From Desulfobulbaceae bacterium UBA5628 (GTDB lineage Bacteria; Desulfobacterota; Desulfobulbia; Desulfobulbales; Desulfurivibrionaceae), in NCBI GenBank assembly GCA_002421565.1, contig DIKC01000098.1:1-21280 (forward strand): a stretch of DNA of 21,280 nucleotides, in the 5' to 3' direction. Every line of letters begins with the position of its first letter. The first letter of the stretch is position 1. Position numbers and translations under genes: made by a program. The notes under the pieces are model-generated. The model was not told where the DNA came from. It saw only the letters and a program-made list of their open reading frames with translations, and searched no databases. Shown piece after piece: positions 21,132 to 21,280 of the stretch.

Positions 21132-21280
21132 CTAGCTGCGGATTTTGTAGCCGATGCGCAGCAGGTGGACCGCCACGGCGCTCACGGCGGCGAACGCCGT
21201 GGCGACGATTCCCAGGCTGAGCCACGGCGACACGTCGCTGACGCCGAAGAAGCCGTAGCGGAAGCCGTCGATCATGTAGA
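21132..21280 (-). CDS. ABC-2 type transporter permease, C-terminal end (5' part outside window)
   Basis: The minus strand from the right edge translates as YMIDGFRYGFFGVSDVSPWL, then a hydrophobic helix (LGIVATAFAAVSAVAVHLL) and a basic end RIGYKIRS, stop at 21132-21134. That is the typical C-terminus of YadH-type ABC-2 permeases, which end in a last transmembrane helix and a short basic tail. In Burkholderiales yadG-yadH precede ibaG-murA. Only ~48 residues are visible and the substrate is unknown. Confidence 0.78.
   Translation of the reverse strand, partial: YMIDGFRYGFFGVSDVSPWLSLGIVATAFAAVSAVAVHLLRIGYKIRS

Larger units (their letters stand above)
20560..21280. other. Segment of probable Burkholderiales (Comamonadaceae-like) origin
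   Basis: The left limit is approximate (20540-20600). The segment holds the N-terminal part of murA, a BolA/IbaG gene and the end of an ABC-2 permease gene. In Burkholderiales these three are neighbours, downstream of the mla genes. The CCGG/GGCC-rich codon style of the rest of the window thins out here. An assembly join is the simplest reading; recombination is the alternative. Confidence 0.6.

Noticed and set aside
1..21280. CRISPR array, transposase, integrase, prophage or defence genes, tRNA or rRNA genes
   Set aside because: Read for repeats with spacers, recombinase motifs and tRNA-like cloverleaf sequence; none was seen. Apart from the right-hand segment the window looks like ordinary chromosome.

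Overview
This is a GC-rich, mostly housekeeping stretch of bacterial chromosome. It most resembles a sulfate- or sulfur-cycling deltaproteobacterium (Desulfobulbales/Desulfurivibrio-like). That placement is inference from gene content: an octaheme tetrathionate-reductase-family cytochrome, a DUF4911 gene coupled to miaB, a cimA-lysC pair, and a ZraP/ZraS-type stress pair. Codon use is dense in CCGG/GGCC. The last ~700 bases look different. From the N-terminal part of murA rightwards, the gene order (ABC-2 permease, BolA/IbaG, murA) and the protein sequences are those of Burkholderiales. The window probably joins DNA of two lineages inside murA, most simply by an assembly chimera.

Layout. 1-490: 3' end of a multiheme cytochrome gene and its strong terminator. 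489-3568 (minus): serC, a radical SAM gene and rlmN, tightly packed, with a likely promoter at 3615-3643. 3666-6939 (plus): miaA, a CDP-alcohol phosphatidyltransferase (pgsA-like) and recJ. 6940-7266: an AT-rich promoter and a long leader with repeated complementary segments. 7267-10977 (plus): purB of the long, animal-like type, a DUF4911 gene, miaB and a PHP phosphoesterase. 10981-14337 (minus): lysC, cimA and a ComEA-like helix-hairpin-helix gene. 14338-14579: divergent control region with two hairpins. 14580-16890 (plus): M23 peptidase, trmL and a MORN-repeat gene. 16952-19556: a ZraP-like periplasmic protein (minus) and a ZraS-like sensor kinase (plus), divergent around a 349-base control region. 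19563-21280 (minus): murA, ibaG and the end of an ABC permease gene.

Functional threads. MiaA and MiaB build ms2i6A37 in tRNA, TrmL methylates position 34 of tRNAs carrying that modification, and RlmN methylates A2503 of 23S rRNA and A37 of some tRNAs, so four of the genes act on or depend on anticodon-loop or ribosomal decoding modifications. LysC and CimA start the aspartate-family and the threonine-independent isoleucine routes. The ZraP/ZraS-like pair probably senses metal or envelope stress. Its control region carries two matching sigma-54-like elements in opposite orientation with a dyad between them, but no response regulator is present in the window.

I found no tRNA, rRNA, CRISPR array, insertion sequence or defence system. 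The points most worth a second look are the murA junction, the divergent sigma-54-like control region with its mosaic Cys-containing kinase, and the structured purB leader.
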